Below are positions 34,501 to 47,098 of a stretch of 64,000 nucleotides of DNA, piece by piece. Position 1 is the first letter of the stretch, and every line of letters begins with the position of its first letter. The position numbers and the translations under genes were made by a program. Under the pieces are notes generated by a model. That model was not told where the DNA came from and made no database searches. It was given only the letters and a program-made list of their open reading frames with translations. Source of the DNA: Strigops habroptila (Eukaryota; Chordata; Aves; Psittaciformes; Psittacidae); assembly GCF_004027225.2 (NCBI RefSeq), contig NC_044288.2:14270744-14334743 (forward strand), in the 5' to 3' direction.

Positions 34501-37314
34501 TGCTGTAGAGCACGCAGGGTATTTGGTGGTTAAAAACTGAGGGATACACGTCACCTAACTGAACAGGGAGCTCTGCACTGTGTCAGCTTTAGTGTCATTT
34601 TCTTCTTGGTTTTCAGCAGAGATTCCTTTTGTCTTTGAAACATGGCATTTTCCACATGATTTTCATCTTCCTTCCTGCAGCCTCCCCCAGCTTTGCTTTT
34701 AAACTGTGCACTTCCCATTTAAGTATTTGAATTTCATTTCTTCCCTGTCTCTGTACTCTGCTTTATGTCACAAGCCATTTGTTCAGTGCCTGCTAAATTG
34801 ATATTTCATGTGTGAGCTTTTTCAACCTTGTGGGAACAAAAAGTTCCCCTCTGCTTGGAGGTTGCAGAGGTGTAATTGAGAGCAGAAATTGGCCAGCAAT
34901 TCTGTTGACAGCATGTGAACCAGAACAAAATTTTCTATTTCCCTGAGGCTGTTTTGGTCCTTCAGCACTAACAGATCCAAAATATACTTAGATTTGTCAG
35001 TAAGGCAAGTTGATGTGGTGCTGAATGCAGGCAGGGAGGAGTCCTGTTGAGGAAGGAATCGTTATTTTTAGGTAACTCAACATTTCTGCCTGATAACGAG
35101 CAAAAGGTGGTGCTCATCCCCTCTTCTCTGCATCACTTCCAGGTTGACTTGTTCCAGCTCCAGGTGAACACCCTGCGACGTTACAAGAGACATTATAAGT
35201 TGCAGACTAGGCCTGGACTCAACAAGGCTCAGCTGGCAGAAGTAAGTGATGACAGAGATAGTATTATCTTTATTATTAAAACACTTTTTATCTCCTCTGC
35301 TCACACGCTCATTTTGTGGACTGTAGTGACTCTCTCACTAGTACGTACTGTGTGCTCTGTGAAAGGTTTCAGGAGATGACACCGACAGAAAGCTCTGTGC
35401 TTGCTTTCACCCGAGACAGTCATGGAAGACGTGGAAGCTGGCTCTTGAAAGCATGTTTTAGTAACTTGCTGTTCTCTGCTTCCTTTCCCTCCTTGTTCAT
35501 AGGCACACTCTGTTACCTTTAGGGTGCAGAAGCAGAACCTAGTTTCCAGTGGCCGGGGTGTTAGCTGAAGATGGCTGTTCAGCTGAAACTCAGACTTACA
35601 CACTGCTAGTCACCCCCTGTTAGTTTTTCTTTCCTCACAGGCACTTGAACTGGTTGGAACTGCTTATTATTAAAGGCAGAATCCCTGACCATGACTTCAG
35701 ATTCCTTATTTCCTCCCTTGTCCTGATGTCTGATGATTCTGTATTAAGTCAATAAAAGGCTCTTTCCTTAAGGGCCTCTACTGCTGCTTTCTCACCATAT
35801 GGGGTACTGCTTAAGAAAGAACTCTCTGTATCTCTCTGTTATTTGAGGTAGTTGTACTTGGTGTGCATCTGCTCTGCTCGCTTTCCTGACTTGATCTGAA
35901 GGCATTCAGTGAGAAAAGTCTTCTCTAAACTGTAAAACTGAAAAATCTGTAGCAGTTGCTGAATGGTAACAAGGTTGATTTTGTAAGCTGAGGCTGTCAC
36001 AACTGCCCAAAACTGTTTTGTTTTAAAGACAAGAAACAGCAGACCAAAAAAGACAGCAAAATACCGTCTTGCTCTCTTTCAAAGTCAACTAGGGCATGAA
36101 TATACAGGATATAGAGAATGTGTAGTGTAGTGCATGTAGGAGTACGTTAAGTGAAGCAGGGTGGGTGTATGTCCTCAGTAGTAGTTCCGATTTGTCATGT
36201 TTTACCTAACCAGTTCATTGTCTCTCAGCTACCTCCTGCCATGAAGGACTACTTACTTAGGCAATTTACCATGAATGTGCCCAGGAGTTAAAAAAATGAA
36301 ACTACTGTGCAAGCAGAAAATAAAGGGAGCCTAACTTAAAGTTGTCACACACTTCCCAGATTTCCTGTGAAGTCTGAGCAGCTTTGACCCTACGCTGGAT
36401 CCTCGTCCAGCTCCCATGCTTGAATCACTGCTGCCTGAGGCTCTTAGACTCCTGCTGCTACCCCACCGTAAGGAAAACTCAAACTTCCATAAATCTTCTT
36501 GGAGTGACTTGTTGCTCAGCCTGCATCAAAATCCAGTTCTGGAGCTGTGTTGGGTACCAAAAAAAGAGCTTCTTCCATATGAGAAGCAGATCTCATCCAG
36601 CTCCATGTTTTCTACGTTCATTTTTTGAGGAAAAAAGCAGCTAATGGTTCAGGGTTTATGCCAGTGTCAGAAAGGGGTAGCCCTAACCAAATCCTAACCC
36701 TCCCATTGCAAATCCCCTGGTGTTCCTCTCAGTGAAAACTTACCCAGTGCATTTTCCTTTGGACTCTAAAACTTTGCTACATCTGGTTCACACAGCAAAG
36801 TGTTGGAGTATTTCTGACACTCTCCTTTAGAATACTGAGCCGCAGGGAGAACTTGCTCCCCAGATAATCTCGGCACGAAATGTCACTTAGGAGAGGCCAT
36901 GCTGCTTTGGCAGGAGGACGTTCTGGCTTCCAAATTCCACTTGTAGGTTGGCTGCAAATACTGCTGACATAGCAAAACTCTGCTGTGTTCATAGGCACAT
37001 TCCAGCTGTAAAGAGAGAGAGAGGTAAACGAGGACTGACAGTTTGAATTGGTGCATGTTTGACTAAAAGTATGTTACCCTCAGTGGCCATTAAATCGTTT
37101 TTTGGGAAGTGAAGAGAAATCCTGTTCTGATTATTTCTACTTTTTAATTTTGGAATTTCTGTCTCTTTCCATGTTGTCCTTCTAGACTGTCAGTCGTCAC
37201 TTCAGGAATATTCCTGTGAATGAGAAAGAGACACTTGCATATTTCATCTATATGGTGAAGAACAACAAGAGCAGGCTGGACCAGAAATCAGAAGGTAGCA
37301 AGCAACTAGAATGA
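31399..37314 (+). CDS. SAP30L: SAP30L, Sin3A-associated protein p30-like (spliced, complete)
   Basis: The coding sequence joins 31399-31584, 33401-33523, 35143-35241 and 37186-37314: 178 residues plus TGA, against 183 in human as I recall, the difference being a shorter Ala/Pro stretch near residue 18. SAP30L is a nuclear and nucleolar subunit that helps recruit Sin3-HDAC corepressor complexes and binds DNA and phosphoinositides (family knowledge). Visible here are the zinc-finger ligands C24, C25, C33, C69 and H72 split between exons 1 and 2, a basic signal RNKRKRK at 80-86, and the C-terminal Sin3-interacting region from about residue 104 ([20 protein letters not shown]) to SEGSKQLE. It is distinguished from SAP30 by its short N-terminus and the start [10 protein letters not shown]. 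All junctions are phase 0 and GT-AG. Confidence 0.97.
31585..33400 (+). other. SAP30L: SAP30L intron 1
   Basis: A GT-AG intron of 1816 bases, CpG-rich at its start and AT-rich later. It contains an exact 23-bp tandem duplication at 32826-32871. The open frame running from exon 1 to 32004 is read-through of GC-rich intron, not an exon extension with family similarity. Confidence 0.85.
32826..32871. repeat. 23-bp exact tandem duplication
   Basis: Two perfect head-to-tail copies of a unit starting GAGATAATGTTTGTTAAAAA. Perfect identity in an intron suggests a recent slippage duplication, perhaps polymorphic. Confidence 0.92.
33401..33523 (+). CDS. SAP30L: SAP30L coding exon 2
   Basis: It has 41 codons, [20 protein letters not shown] then [20 protein letters not shown] and E. 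It supplies C69 and H72 of the zinc finger and the basic nuclear/nucleolar signal. Acceptor CTTAG, donor GTTAGT. Confidence 0.97.
33524..35142 (+). other. SAP30L: SAP30L intron 2
   Basis: A 1619-base GT-AG intron; unique sequence with no repeat or RNA gene recognised. Confidence 0.85.
35143..35241 (+). CDS. SAP30L: SAP30L coding exon 3
   Basis: It has 33 codons, [20 protein letters not shown] then [13 protein letters not shown], the beginning of the Sin3-binding helical region. Acceptor TTCCAG, donor GTAAGT. Confidence 0.97.
35242..37185 (+). other. SAP30L: SAP30L intron 3
   Basis: A 1944-base GT-AG intron with a canonical AATAAA at 35751-35756 in sense orientation; otherwise unremarkable. 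Confidence 0.85.
35751..35756 (+). terminator. Possible intronic poly(A) signal in SAP30L
   Basis: AATAAA about 510 bases into intron 3. Use would give a protein ending 45 intron-coded residues after QLAE (stop at 35377-35379) and lacking the Sin3-binding C-terminus. There is no direct evidence of use. Confidence 0.2.
37186..37314 (+). CDS. SAP30L: SAP30L coding exon 4 and stop
   Basis: It has 42 codons plus [23 protein letters not shown] then [20 protein letters not shown] and LE. It completes the Sin3-interacting region. Acceptor TCTAG. Confidence 0.97.
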   Translation, partial: TVSRHFRNIPVNEKETLAYFIYMVKNNKSRLDQKSEGSKQLE

Positions 37315-39509
37315 AGATTAACAAGACTTGGGATAAGAGAGACCTTGAAGGAACAGATGGTATTGTGCATTTTAGGTATATGAAAACTGTTGAAGTATAT
37401 TGTAAATTCTTCTTTTTTTTTAAATGCAGTAAGTCTGGATGACAGAAAAAGAGATAGACGTTGTTATCAGGAGTATTTGAAAACATGTGCCCAGCATGTT
37501 TCTGAAGACTTCTTCCCCTCATTTCAAAGTCACATTGGAATAGAGAAATGAGGATAATGCAGAAACCAAGTAAACCCATAGGACTGTGGAGTTGGTCAAC
37601 TCAATGTTTTAAACCATTTCTGGAAATCTGCATCTCAGTGCAATTCAGATCACAGATGGAATTTTCCCACTGAATTCAGACTGCATCACAAGCCACCATT
37701 GCAGTTTGTCTTGGCCGAGGACTGGAACAGCAACAGAGATTAAATCCATTATCGAGGTGCATGGGCCAGAAGTTTGCCTGAAGCTTGCTCCCACCCTACA
37801 CAAGCTCTGTGCTGCCTTGAGTCAGTGCTTCAGGTCCCAAACTTCTACAGACGCTCCAGCTCACCAGATCTGCTCCCGTGAACTCTACGTGACTAGTCCG
37901 AAATTGATTTATTTTTCTTTAACCACTCCTCCTCCCACCCCCTTCTGACATGGATGCCAAACAACTCTCTGCAATCTCTTTCTCCAGTTTCTTTTATTTC
38001 AGAGCTCACTAATTGATTGTCTGTAAGCATTTAAAAACTTCTGCATTTCCTTACAATGTGGTATTAAGGCAAATACAGCTTATCTGCTGGGTCTGGTCCT
38101 GTTGGTAGAAAAGCTCATTTAATTCTTTAATACTTACGCGTATTTCTCTTATATTCAAGGCTCAGTGATGGTAGGTGAAACAGAGACATCTGTCTCTTGA
38201 TCTCTGTGTCAGATCAGGTATCGGTCACAAGTGATGTGATTTTTATACTGAAGCTGCTCTTCAGCAGGTGTCACAGAACTGCTGTGTGCACCAGCGGGCT
38301 CAGCAGCCTCTCTTTAGTAAAAGCAGACTTAATGCTGATGGGTGTAGCACCGTAACTGGGGGAGTGAACCGAGTGGAGCATGATGCATTTCATCTGTCTT
38401 TGCAAGGGGCAAGAAGTATCAAAGCACTTGCCTTGTGTGAGCATCACATGTGCTTTCCTAAGAGCTGTGTGAGGGGAAGATGCTGCCGCTCTGTAACTGG
38501 GCGCTGTAGGAAGAGATCGCTCTGATTTTGTTATTTAAAGCCAAGGTGTCCTTACAAATAATGCAGTGGTTATTTTGGCAAAAGGAGCTTATAAAAGTGT
38601 TGGTTGTGACTGACTGTTCTCCAGTGACCTCAAATCTCTTCAAGGGGATGTCATGATTTAAAGCACCACTCTTTTTTTGCTGTTTTGATGTCTCCATTCT
38701 GTTACAAGATGCCAAGACTCCACATAGAGAGTATATTCTCAACAAGCCTTAAGCAACGAACTGAACAGTAGAGAACTTTGGCTAACGTTTTCTCAATGGC
38801 AGGTTTTACTATTCCAAAACTGGATGAAGCTTTGTTGAAGAGCTAAATACACGTCATGATCCCAGCTCAGTGCTGCTTCGGAAGGTATGAAGGGTTCACA
38901 TGGTGAAGCTCTTGTTGAAGCTTTCCCAGGGTCTCTTTAAAATTCAAGTCATAATTTAGAGCAAGCTGTTCACATCAGCTCTGCAGCGTTTGCTAATACT
39001 CCAAAAACATGTTCAACAGACTTTGACATGTCTCAGTCCTGTGTCATAGGCAGAAATACTCTGTTATGGTACACGTCCCATTTGTGAGGTTTTGGGGAGT
39101 GTGATTGTTTCAGCATTTCCTTGTTTGGTCCAGTATGGATTTTAAGAACATCAGACAAGAGAGAGGTTCAAGGAATGAGGAGAGAATGTCTTGTGTCAGT
39201 ATTTCATGAATGTTTAAGAAGTTCCTAATTACTGGTCCTTTCCTTATTGAAAGGGTGGAGTAATTCCCACATCAGTCACCGTGATCTGGCTTCTCTCATT
39301 CAGGACAGATAGCTAAAAGGGTTCTCTGACTGCACGGTAATCCTCAAAGTGCTTGTGTAAGCAGAGGATCTTACCAAGGGAAAATGAGTCTCTGAGTTGA
39401 GAGGGTTATGCCTCGTTGTAACTTCTAGACCAAAACTGTAAAAAAATAGAGTTTGGGCTTTACTTTTTCTTTTGTTGTCGTATTTTGTTTTCTTTTCTTT
39501 CTAAGAGTA

Positions 39510-39515
39510 AATAAA
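39510..39515 (+). terminator. SAP30L: Candidate proximal poly(A) signal of SAP30L
   Basis: AATAAA followed by a GT-rich stretch (tctgttggggtgttttag), a good downstream element. A transcript ending here would have a 2.2 kb 3'UTR. Confidence 0.4.
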
Positions 39516-42235
39516 TCTGTTGGGGTGTTTTAGCAGCCAGCAGCAAAATGATTCTTTTCAAGGGAATATGGTGGCAGGTTCCATCTGTTCAGGTGTATTC
39601 ACTGGAATGCTTTTGTGCAGAGGTGGTAGCCAGGAAACTCTTTTTTTTTAATTTTCCTTAAAATAGTCAATTGATGTGAAATGTGATCCTGTGGGGTCAC
39701 CCTTAAAGCAATTATACCTTTTTTTTTGGGAAGACAAATGAAATCCTTAGTGAAGTGTGATGATGAAGAGATGTTTACCAGCCATTAGCAGTTGTTTATA
39801 AGGTGGAAAGCTTGGAGGCAAGACACCAAAGAAACAGAAGACTCTTTGGCTGTCGGACCCCACAGCCTTATAAACCCTTGCAAATGCCTTATTACCTTGT
39901 TCTCAACTGAGCTGAACGCCTTGAGCAAAAGGAAGCCGATGTCTTGTTGGAAGGGTTAGCCACTTTATGGCTCCCATGCTATAAACTGAAATCACACATC
40001 AATTCAGTAGCAATATCCATGTTCAGGGTGCCTGTGATTCTTGAAAAGCATTTAGTGTCTAATAACCAGAAAACGTAACAATGCAATTGTCGTTCTGTAT
40101 GAAACCATTCTGTGTATTTGATTCCTTATGCTGCATGCCAATTAAACAACAAAAGACTTTCCAACTTTATTTTTTTTTTTTTTTTGGGTTTAAACTTCCA
40201 AGTAAATGTGTTGGCACCTCACACTTGTGAAGCCATGAGGTGGGACAATTTGCTCAGCACTTTTAGACGTGACTTGTTGGAAAGGTGGAAGACCCAAATC
40301 GCTTTGGCTGGTTATGATGAGTTTGGGTTTTCTTTTTTTTTCCTTTTACATTTTTGCTTTTCACAGATGGGCCTTAAATTCTGTCTAGCTTTGAACCATG
40401 GAGCACAAGCCTTGGGGGCATGGAGGATGACCAGACGTCATCTTCCATTTATAATAGTGGAAGCTTATTTCTTACAAGCCTGCATAGGTGACATTCACCC
40501 TGGGGCAGAGGAATCGTCTTTGAAGCTCTCCAGCCGTTTTAGAGCCTAATTCTATTACGTTGCCTAATTCAATTCTCATTGAAGAGTTGCATTAACTTCA
40601 TTAGACTTCTGAATAGATCCAAAGCCATTAGTATGAGATCCAAATAATGCAGAAACATCTCTTCTGGGGTTAATTTCATCCTGTATGCTGACCCTCTGCT
40701 CGCTTTAAGGGAAGAAGAAGAAATCATTGCTGGTAGTTATCGGCTTGAGCTCAACTCAAGGGAGTTGGAAGCATGCAAAGACTCGAGTCAGTGGCAATCT
40801 GATGGCTGACAAGTGCAAATATATCCAAGGAGGCTGTGTTAGAATGCAGGGTTTCTGAATTTCTGCATCTCGAAGAGTATTGTATAACAACATGAAGTAA
40901 GCAATGGCATTGAAAGTTCATGTTTCTTTTGCCAGGCACTTTAGATGCTCAAGCCTGAGAAAAGCAGAGCGGGCAGGTTTGCACCACTTGTCCCCAGTAC
41001 TCTGGTGTCCCGGTTTTCCTTAGTCATGTGGCTGTAAACCACTAGATGCCCTGGTGTGCAAGACTTGACCACAACATAGCAAGTCTGGCATTTCAAGTTA
41101 GTTTTAAGTGCAAGCTGGATTCAGAGAGGCTTTGAAAACAAGAGCCAAAATTATCCACAGTGAGTGTGTATTTTCAAAGGGGTCATGGTGGCACAGAGAT
41201 GAAACAGGACATGGCCCACAGAGAGACTGAACAACAGTTAGCAACGTGGAGGAGGATTTGTTCAGTGTTAGCTCTTGTAATGGATGTTTTATGAGAGGGG
41301 AAGAAGGGAGGAGCTGCGCACTTTACATCTTTTGGTTGAGCCAAATGTAAATATCAATGGGAGAGCTTCAGCAGTAACTGCAGTTGGAGGGGAGAGAAAT
41401 GGTCTGCTGGGGGACTGTTTGTTTAAATCTGCAGATCATACACTTCCCTAGAGCACTAGAGTCACTTTGCCTCTACAGTTTAAACGAGTGGGTAATACAA
41501 GGGGGCCTCCTCTACAAAAGGAGCCCTTGTACTGCCCCGAGTATTGACTGAAGAGCCCTAAAGGTGAAGGAATGTTATTGATGCCTCACTCCTCTTGTCA
41601 CTGCTGCCCTTTAACCATCTCTAGCTTATCAAGTCAGGGAGTTCTCATGTTCCACTTTCAAAGTGCAAATGAACTGTTTGGGATGTTAAGATACTCCTTG
41701 CACTTTTCACAGCTATCCCTGGTCTCGCGGGTTGGACTTGCTGGTGAACACATCTGTTTGGAATGAATTAAATGGTTTAAGAAAGTGTGGGGAAAGGGGG
41801 AGGCTCCTGCCTTAAACCTGAACTTGCCTTGCAAGCGGCTCTGCAGCCACCCTGCGCATCAGGAGGCTCCAGGAGCCCCTTAGCTGAGCCCAGACAGGGC
41901 TGGGTTTACTCCACAGCTAGAGCGCAAGGGAGGTGAATAGCAGGTAACTTGCAGAATGGCTTGAAGTCTTTCAGCAGGCTTACCAGGAGAGAAAAACTGT
42001 GTTCCCTCTTCTGTTTCTTGGCCTCCATGTGTTGTGCTGATCTTATGCCAAATGTTTTGGACACCTTGTATTTTTAACTGTGTAATATAGCTGTGTATTG
42101 TTAAAGCAACTTAGTAACTTATAGCAAAAACTGTAGAACTCATTTCTCTGAGGTGTAGGAAACATCCTGCTTCCACTGTGTATGAGACTTTAACTCTGTA
42201 CTGTCTGACAAAGATAAAATGCTGAATTTCACTTT

Positions 42236-42241
42236 AATAAA
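42236..42241 (+). terminator. SAP30L: Candidate distal poly(A) signal of SAP30L
   Basis: AATAAA at the end of a long UTR-like tract; beyond it the sequence becomes more GC-rich and loses UTR character. Another AATAAA lies at 43185. Confidence 0.5.
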
Positions 42242-45200
42242 TGATCTATCTAGCAACGAGGCCTACATTCCCTTCTGTTTGCCTTTCTGCCCTTACCACT
42301 TTGGGCTCCAGAGCCGATGCAGTTCTGCTTTGCATGACTGTTTTGTGCCAGGCTTTTCCGATGCACTGTCATTTCCCACCTCCCCAGGGCTGGAGGGTTG
42401 CAGAATGGAGGGGGACAGCACTGCTGACCAGGGGATGTCAGGCCTGAAGTAGAAAACTCAGGTGATGGGGTGTTTTGTGACAAACCTGTGTGGGTTGTGC
42501 GGGTGTAAATCATGAGGACTTGGAATGCCACAGAAGGACGACTCACAAGAAAGAAGGAGGTTGTTGGAGAGCCACGTGAACTTGCATTTTGGGGTGTTGG
42601 GCTTTTCTGTGCTGGGCATTCCCCCCCCCGTATTATGAACAGTCAAGTGCAGCATCTCATTTAATTGATGTTTCCTAATGAATATTCTTTATGTCTAGTT
42701 CAACCCTGTGCTTCTGCTTCCTTCAAGCACACCCTTGGCTCTGTCTCCTGCTTGCTCCTGTTGTCCAGAGTTGAAGCTGCACCCCAGCTGATGAGGTGGG
42801 TGCTACTCCAGAGCAATGCTGTCATGTGGCATCCTAATGTTCAACCCGTTATCTGCAAGATCCTGTCCTGTGTAGCGCTGTTTCATTTCTTTTTCCCCAC
42901 ATTGCTCTTCCTCCTGATGCTCAGCCTGACAGGCAAAGATGCAGTGAGGACATGAGTGATGCCAGAAACTGGGGCTTGGATACTTGTTCTCCTGAACCCT
43001 GTCATGGCATTTCCTAAGGCTCTGCTGGCACTGCCTGAGGCATCCTTTAGCCTTGATTTTTAGCCAGGAAAGGGGTTGTGGTGTAGCTTTTCAGACACTT
43101 GGGTCTCACAAAGGATGTCGAGAGCTTTACACTCAAAATACATGGAATTTATCTCTGTCAAATTAAATTACACCGTTGATGTGCAATAAAGATTTGCACA
43201 GATAATTCTCCCACAACATCTCCTGTATCCTTATTCCTTGGTGCTGTCCTACAACCAACTGACCTGTCTCCCCATCATCATTCAATTCATGGCAAGGGAT
43301 AAAATGTCCCCTGGGAAGAGGTTGCCAGCTTATGTTGTGGCTGTGTGGGGACTTCCAGCCATGCAGAACGTGCCTATTGACCCTGCCAGGGCTGCAGGCA
43401 GGAGGCATTTGGTGCCCTGTCCTCCATCCCAGGGCATTTGGTAGCGAGGGAGTGGGGACTGCAGGGAAGAAACCTTAGAGAGCTGAATTGAACTGTGTTG
43501 GTGCTTTACTCTGCTGTGAGAAACAATCAGTGATCAGCAGTTACGTTTGAGACTGATACTCTCTTAGCTAAAGACTGACCGTGGTGTATTGGAGGGCTGG
43601 GGGAGACCGAGCTGGCACATCGGAAGCAATCCCAGTGTTCTCAATGCCTGTTTGTGGCCATATCCGGAGGCCTTTGCAATGAACCAGGATCTTTCTGCGT
43701 GAGGCAACATGCTGTCCTGCTGCCCAAGTCTTGTGCCTGTCTCGGGGAGCTCTCGGCTGAGGAAGCTCAGACCAGAGGGAACACAGAAACACAGAGCAAG
43801 GGGGGACCACTTCACAGGGCATCCCCCTGTGTGTTGTCAGGCTTTTTGAGGAGGTATCAGGGAAAAGCCTTCAGCTAAGGGCAGCCTAACCCAGTGGGAG
43901 GGAAAAGCCCTGTCATTCGCATTCCCAAACTGGTGAGTGTGGGCTCTTCTGCCAGCACAGTGAGGAGGCATCCTGCCTAGGGAGGAAGGGCAGCAGGAGG
44001 GGAGCTGTGAGCAGCAACCTATTACGCAGGCACCTCTATAACATGAGAGAGTATAATGGGAACTCTGGTGATACAAATACACCCTGCCATCTAATCTGTT
44101 CTTTCTGTAGACTAATGAATAATGCCGCTTAACCTCATGTTTGCCCCCTGCCAAGAAACCCGCAGATTTCAAGCCCAAAACCAAGGAGGAACCTGCTCAG
44201 TCTTTAACATATTCACACCGAGAAACCAAGCAACCAGCAGATTGGTGTGATGGGCCTGCAACTGCGCATCCCTGCGCTCCGTGCTGCCGTGCGAGGGCAG
44301 TGTTAGCTCAGGAACCCAGTGCTGGGTGCTCTGCAGCAGCACCTCGGAGCCCAGCACGGCTTTGGGGGGGCCAGGGACCATTGTCCCATCCCGAAGATGC
44401 CTCCTCGGTAGGAGCTGGCTGTGCTTGTCGGGTACCAGAGGTGGGATTGTGCTGCGGTGGGATGTGGAGATCATAAAAACGGTTTGTTTGGGGCTGGTTG
44501 TGGGGTTTTTTTTCCCCTGGTTGGACATTGAAATTGAACACGTCCGATTCTCTGTGTGAGCCGTCCCGCGGCCTCCCTGCAGCACTGATGGAAACCAGGC
44601 TTCAGCTCCCCGCTCCCCAGCAGAAAGGGCAGCGCAGAGGACTGGGGAATAATGTGAATGTGGATTTAATGGTTTTATGGTTTAGAGACATGGTTGAGCA
44701 GGCTGAGTGTGCAGGGGAGAGCCCTAGGGCTTTTTTCTTTCTTCTTTTATTTCCCCTGTATCCAATAAGGGATGACTGCACGGCTCTGCCAGCACTCAGT
44801 CTCACTTTGCCAGGAGCTGGAGCCCATTTCACATCTCTTATCCTTGTATGCTTGTTTCTTAAGTACCTCAAAGCCTCTAAAGTGCTTTTACCCAGTTGTT
44901 TTTGGAACTTGCTCCAAGACCTTGTTCCCTTTCTGTGTTGCAGGAAGTACTCCGTGATCCCTTCAGCATCCTCATCAAGGAGCACCATGGTGCCTTGAGG
45001 AAGACCAGAGGCTGTGAGACAGGGGAAAAGGGAAGTGTCAGGTAGCTGAGATAACTCTGCTGCTTCTCCTACCTCCGTATGGACTGCCAGGAACCAGAGA
45101 GCACAATGATGGGCACCACATTAGCAAGCTCACTAACCCAGATTGTGGTCACAAAGCAGAGAGGAGGTTCTGAGACCAAGAGGTGTGTGAGCATTGCCTG

Positions 45201-46864
45201 CGTCTCTTTCTGGTCTCCACACCTGGTGAAGGTGAGCAGAGGAGGGAGTTTCAAGGCTGACACCAGCCTTATGCACTAGCTCAGACTCTTACCTCCTTCC
45301 AGCTCCTCAGTTTGGGACGAGCTGCTGGCCGAGCAGTTAAACCAGCCTGCTCTGATCCCGCATCCCCCCCGGCTGCTCCTGCGGGTCACTTACAGGCCAT
45401 GAGAATTTTGTCAAGGTAGCTGCAGTCTAAGGGGCGAAAAAAACCCCTTTTCCTCTCAATTCCTCAGCTTTCAGCCACTGGTGACGCCATAAATTCCCTG
45501 CTTCTCTGGTTACTGTAAAGTCTTTCAGGGTGGTCAGGACCTGAATTCCTCGCCCAAAAGAACAAGCAGGGAAAAAGGAAACTTTGCAAGCAAAGACTTT
45601 CCCTGCTGCAGGGATCCGTTGTAAGGAATCAGCAGGGCTCTGAGTGTGTGCTCTTGCTCAGCAAAAGCCTTTGGGTAACTCACTCGCCTCTCCCCAGTAA
45701 ATATCCTCCTCCCAGCTTGTGCTCCCTCAGCTCTGCCTGGCTCCTTGGCTCCTGTGACTGTGGCAGTCGGGTTTGTTATTGTAGTAACCAGCAGAGGCAG
45801 AGCTCATCCAGCATCACACAGCATGGAGATGGCACAGAGTCCTGCTGAGCAAAGGGCTGGTTTTACCCACTGCCCTGTATAGCACTGATCCTCTACCTGA
45901 TGGTCCCAGCTTCCAGCCACTTCCATCCTGGATTGAAATCCAGAGGCTGCATAGGACACCAGCGGGCTGCTGTGCCACCCCACACCATCCAGCGTCACAT
46001 AAGGGCTCTGCTGAGATGTTGTGGCAGAAGATCAACAGGGAAATGGCAGCAAAGTGTCATCGCAGCCAGAGAAGATGCTTGCTAATGGGATTGCTCCACC
46101 ACTGAGCAGGACATGGATGGGTCATTCTGCAGAAAGCCATGGTGAGCACCTCTGCTAACCCCACACCACGCACTTGAGTCTTGTGAGAGGAGTAAATACT
46201 CCCTTCTCCCAACACCCTGCACTGGGGAAAGGGCCTTCACGGAGTGAAGCAGCAAAGGCTGGCTTTGGAGAAGTAGGGGCATGGGGTGGACAGTGAGTTT
46301 GTCTGTTGTTTGAAGGATGGTCTTGAGAAGGTTGGCCCAGGGTACAGTGCTCTTGGTCTGCTCCCAGCACAGCATGAGAAATACACCTCGGGCAGAGCTC
46401 AGTGCTAGCAGCCCCAAGCAGGGACAGCCACGGGGTGAAAACCCAGAGAGTTTGGATTTGGTTTAGAAAATAACTAAAAAGAAAGGAAAAAACAAGTTGG
46501 AGGCTTCATCTCCCTTGTGTTTCCAGTCTTCCCATGCTTGGACATCATTTCTACAGCTATGGGTTGGAAATGCATCTTCTCTTTCGATGGGTCTCAGGAT
46601 TACATGGCTCCAGGAGCATGGAGATTCAAGGAAGAGCTATTGCATGTCATGAACCAGAAAAACCTTCCCACCAGAGCGGTGTTCCCAGGAGGCAGCCTGA
46701 CTTGGGAGCCAGTGACTGGGCTGAGAGGCTCCGAGTGTTGGGAGAGGATCAAAAAGCTCCCCTGGCAGTAAATCTTTCCCCTGCCATGGTACTCACTGGG
46801 GCTTGTGGCCGTTGCTCCGAGGTCGGCCCCGGGTCAGGATTTCTCCTGTCTCCTTAACCCCCAA

Positions 46865-47005
46865 ACCTGGAGATTTTTGTCTTATCTTTGACGCCATCTT
46901 GACACCGAAAACAAATTATGGCCCAATTACCCCTACTGAGAGGGGCTGGGGCTACCTTAAATGGCCAGAACCATCAGGCGCTTCCTTAAGCGGGGTAATT
47001 AGAGT
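46865..47005. promoter_or_regulatory. Candidate GATA/CArG enhancer 3' of HAND1
   Basis: In 140 bases it has CTTATCT (GATA, 46881), overlapping ATCTTTGA (TCF-like), GCCATCTTG (YY1-like), a perfect SRF CArG box CCTTAAATGG at 46955-46964, and GGTAATTAG. The neighbours are GC-rich and motif-poor. It lies about 4 kb beyond the HAND1 stop. Called from motifs, not alignment. Confidence 0.4.
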
Positions 47006-47064
47006 GGGGGGGACCCCAAGCACGGAGCTGCCCTTGCCCCTCTGCTTGCCATGGCAGGTGGGGG

Positions 47065-47098
47065 CATCCCATCCATCCCATCCCATCCCATCCCACCC
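47065..47098. repeat. CATCC microsatellite
   Basis: Repeated CATCC units (one shortened to CATC) make a short pentanucleotide array. Confidence 0.9.

Larger units (their letters stand above)
37315..42260 (+). other. SAP30L: Probable long SAP30L 3'UTR
   Basis: About 4.9 kb of AT-leaning unique DNA without introns or CR1 follows the stop, with AATAAA at 39510 and 42236. The last 300 bases (T-rich, repeated TGTATT/TTGTAT) look like a typical distal 3'UTR end. A poly(T) run lies at 40170-40186. The exact end is inferred. Confidence 0.55.

Noticed and set aside
43185-43190. AATAAA as the SAP30L end
   Set aside because: Lies beyond the UTR-like tract ending at about 42260, and the sequence between is GC-richer; kept only as a remote possibility.
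45429-45449. Small inverted repeat AAGGGG...CCCCTT as a terminator-like hairpin
   Set aside because: A six-base stem is expected by chance and bacterial-type terminators do not apply here.
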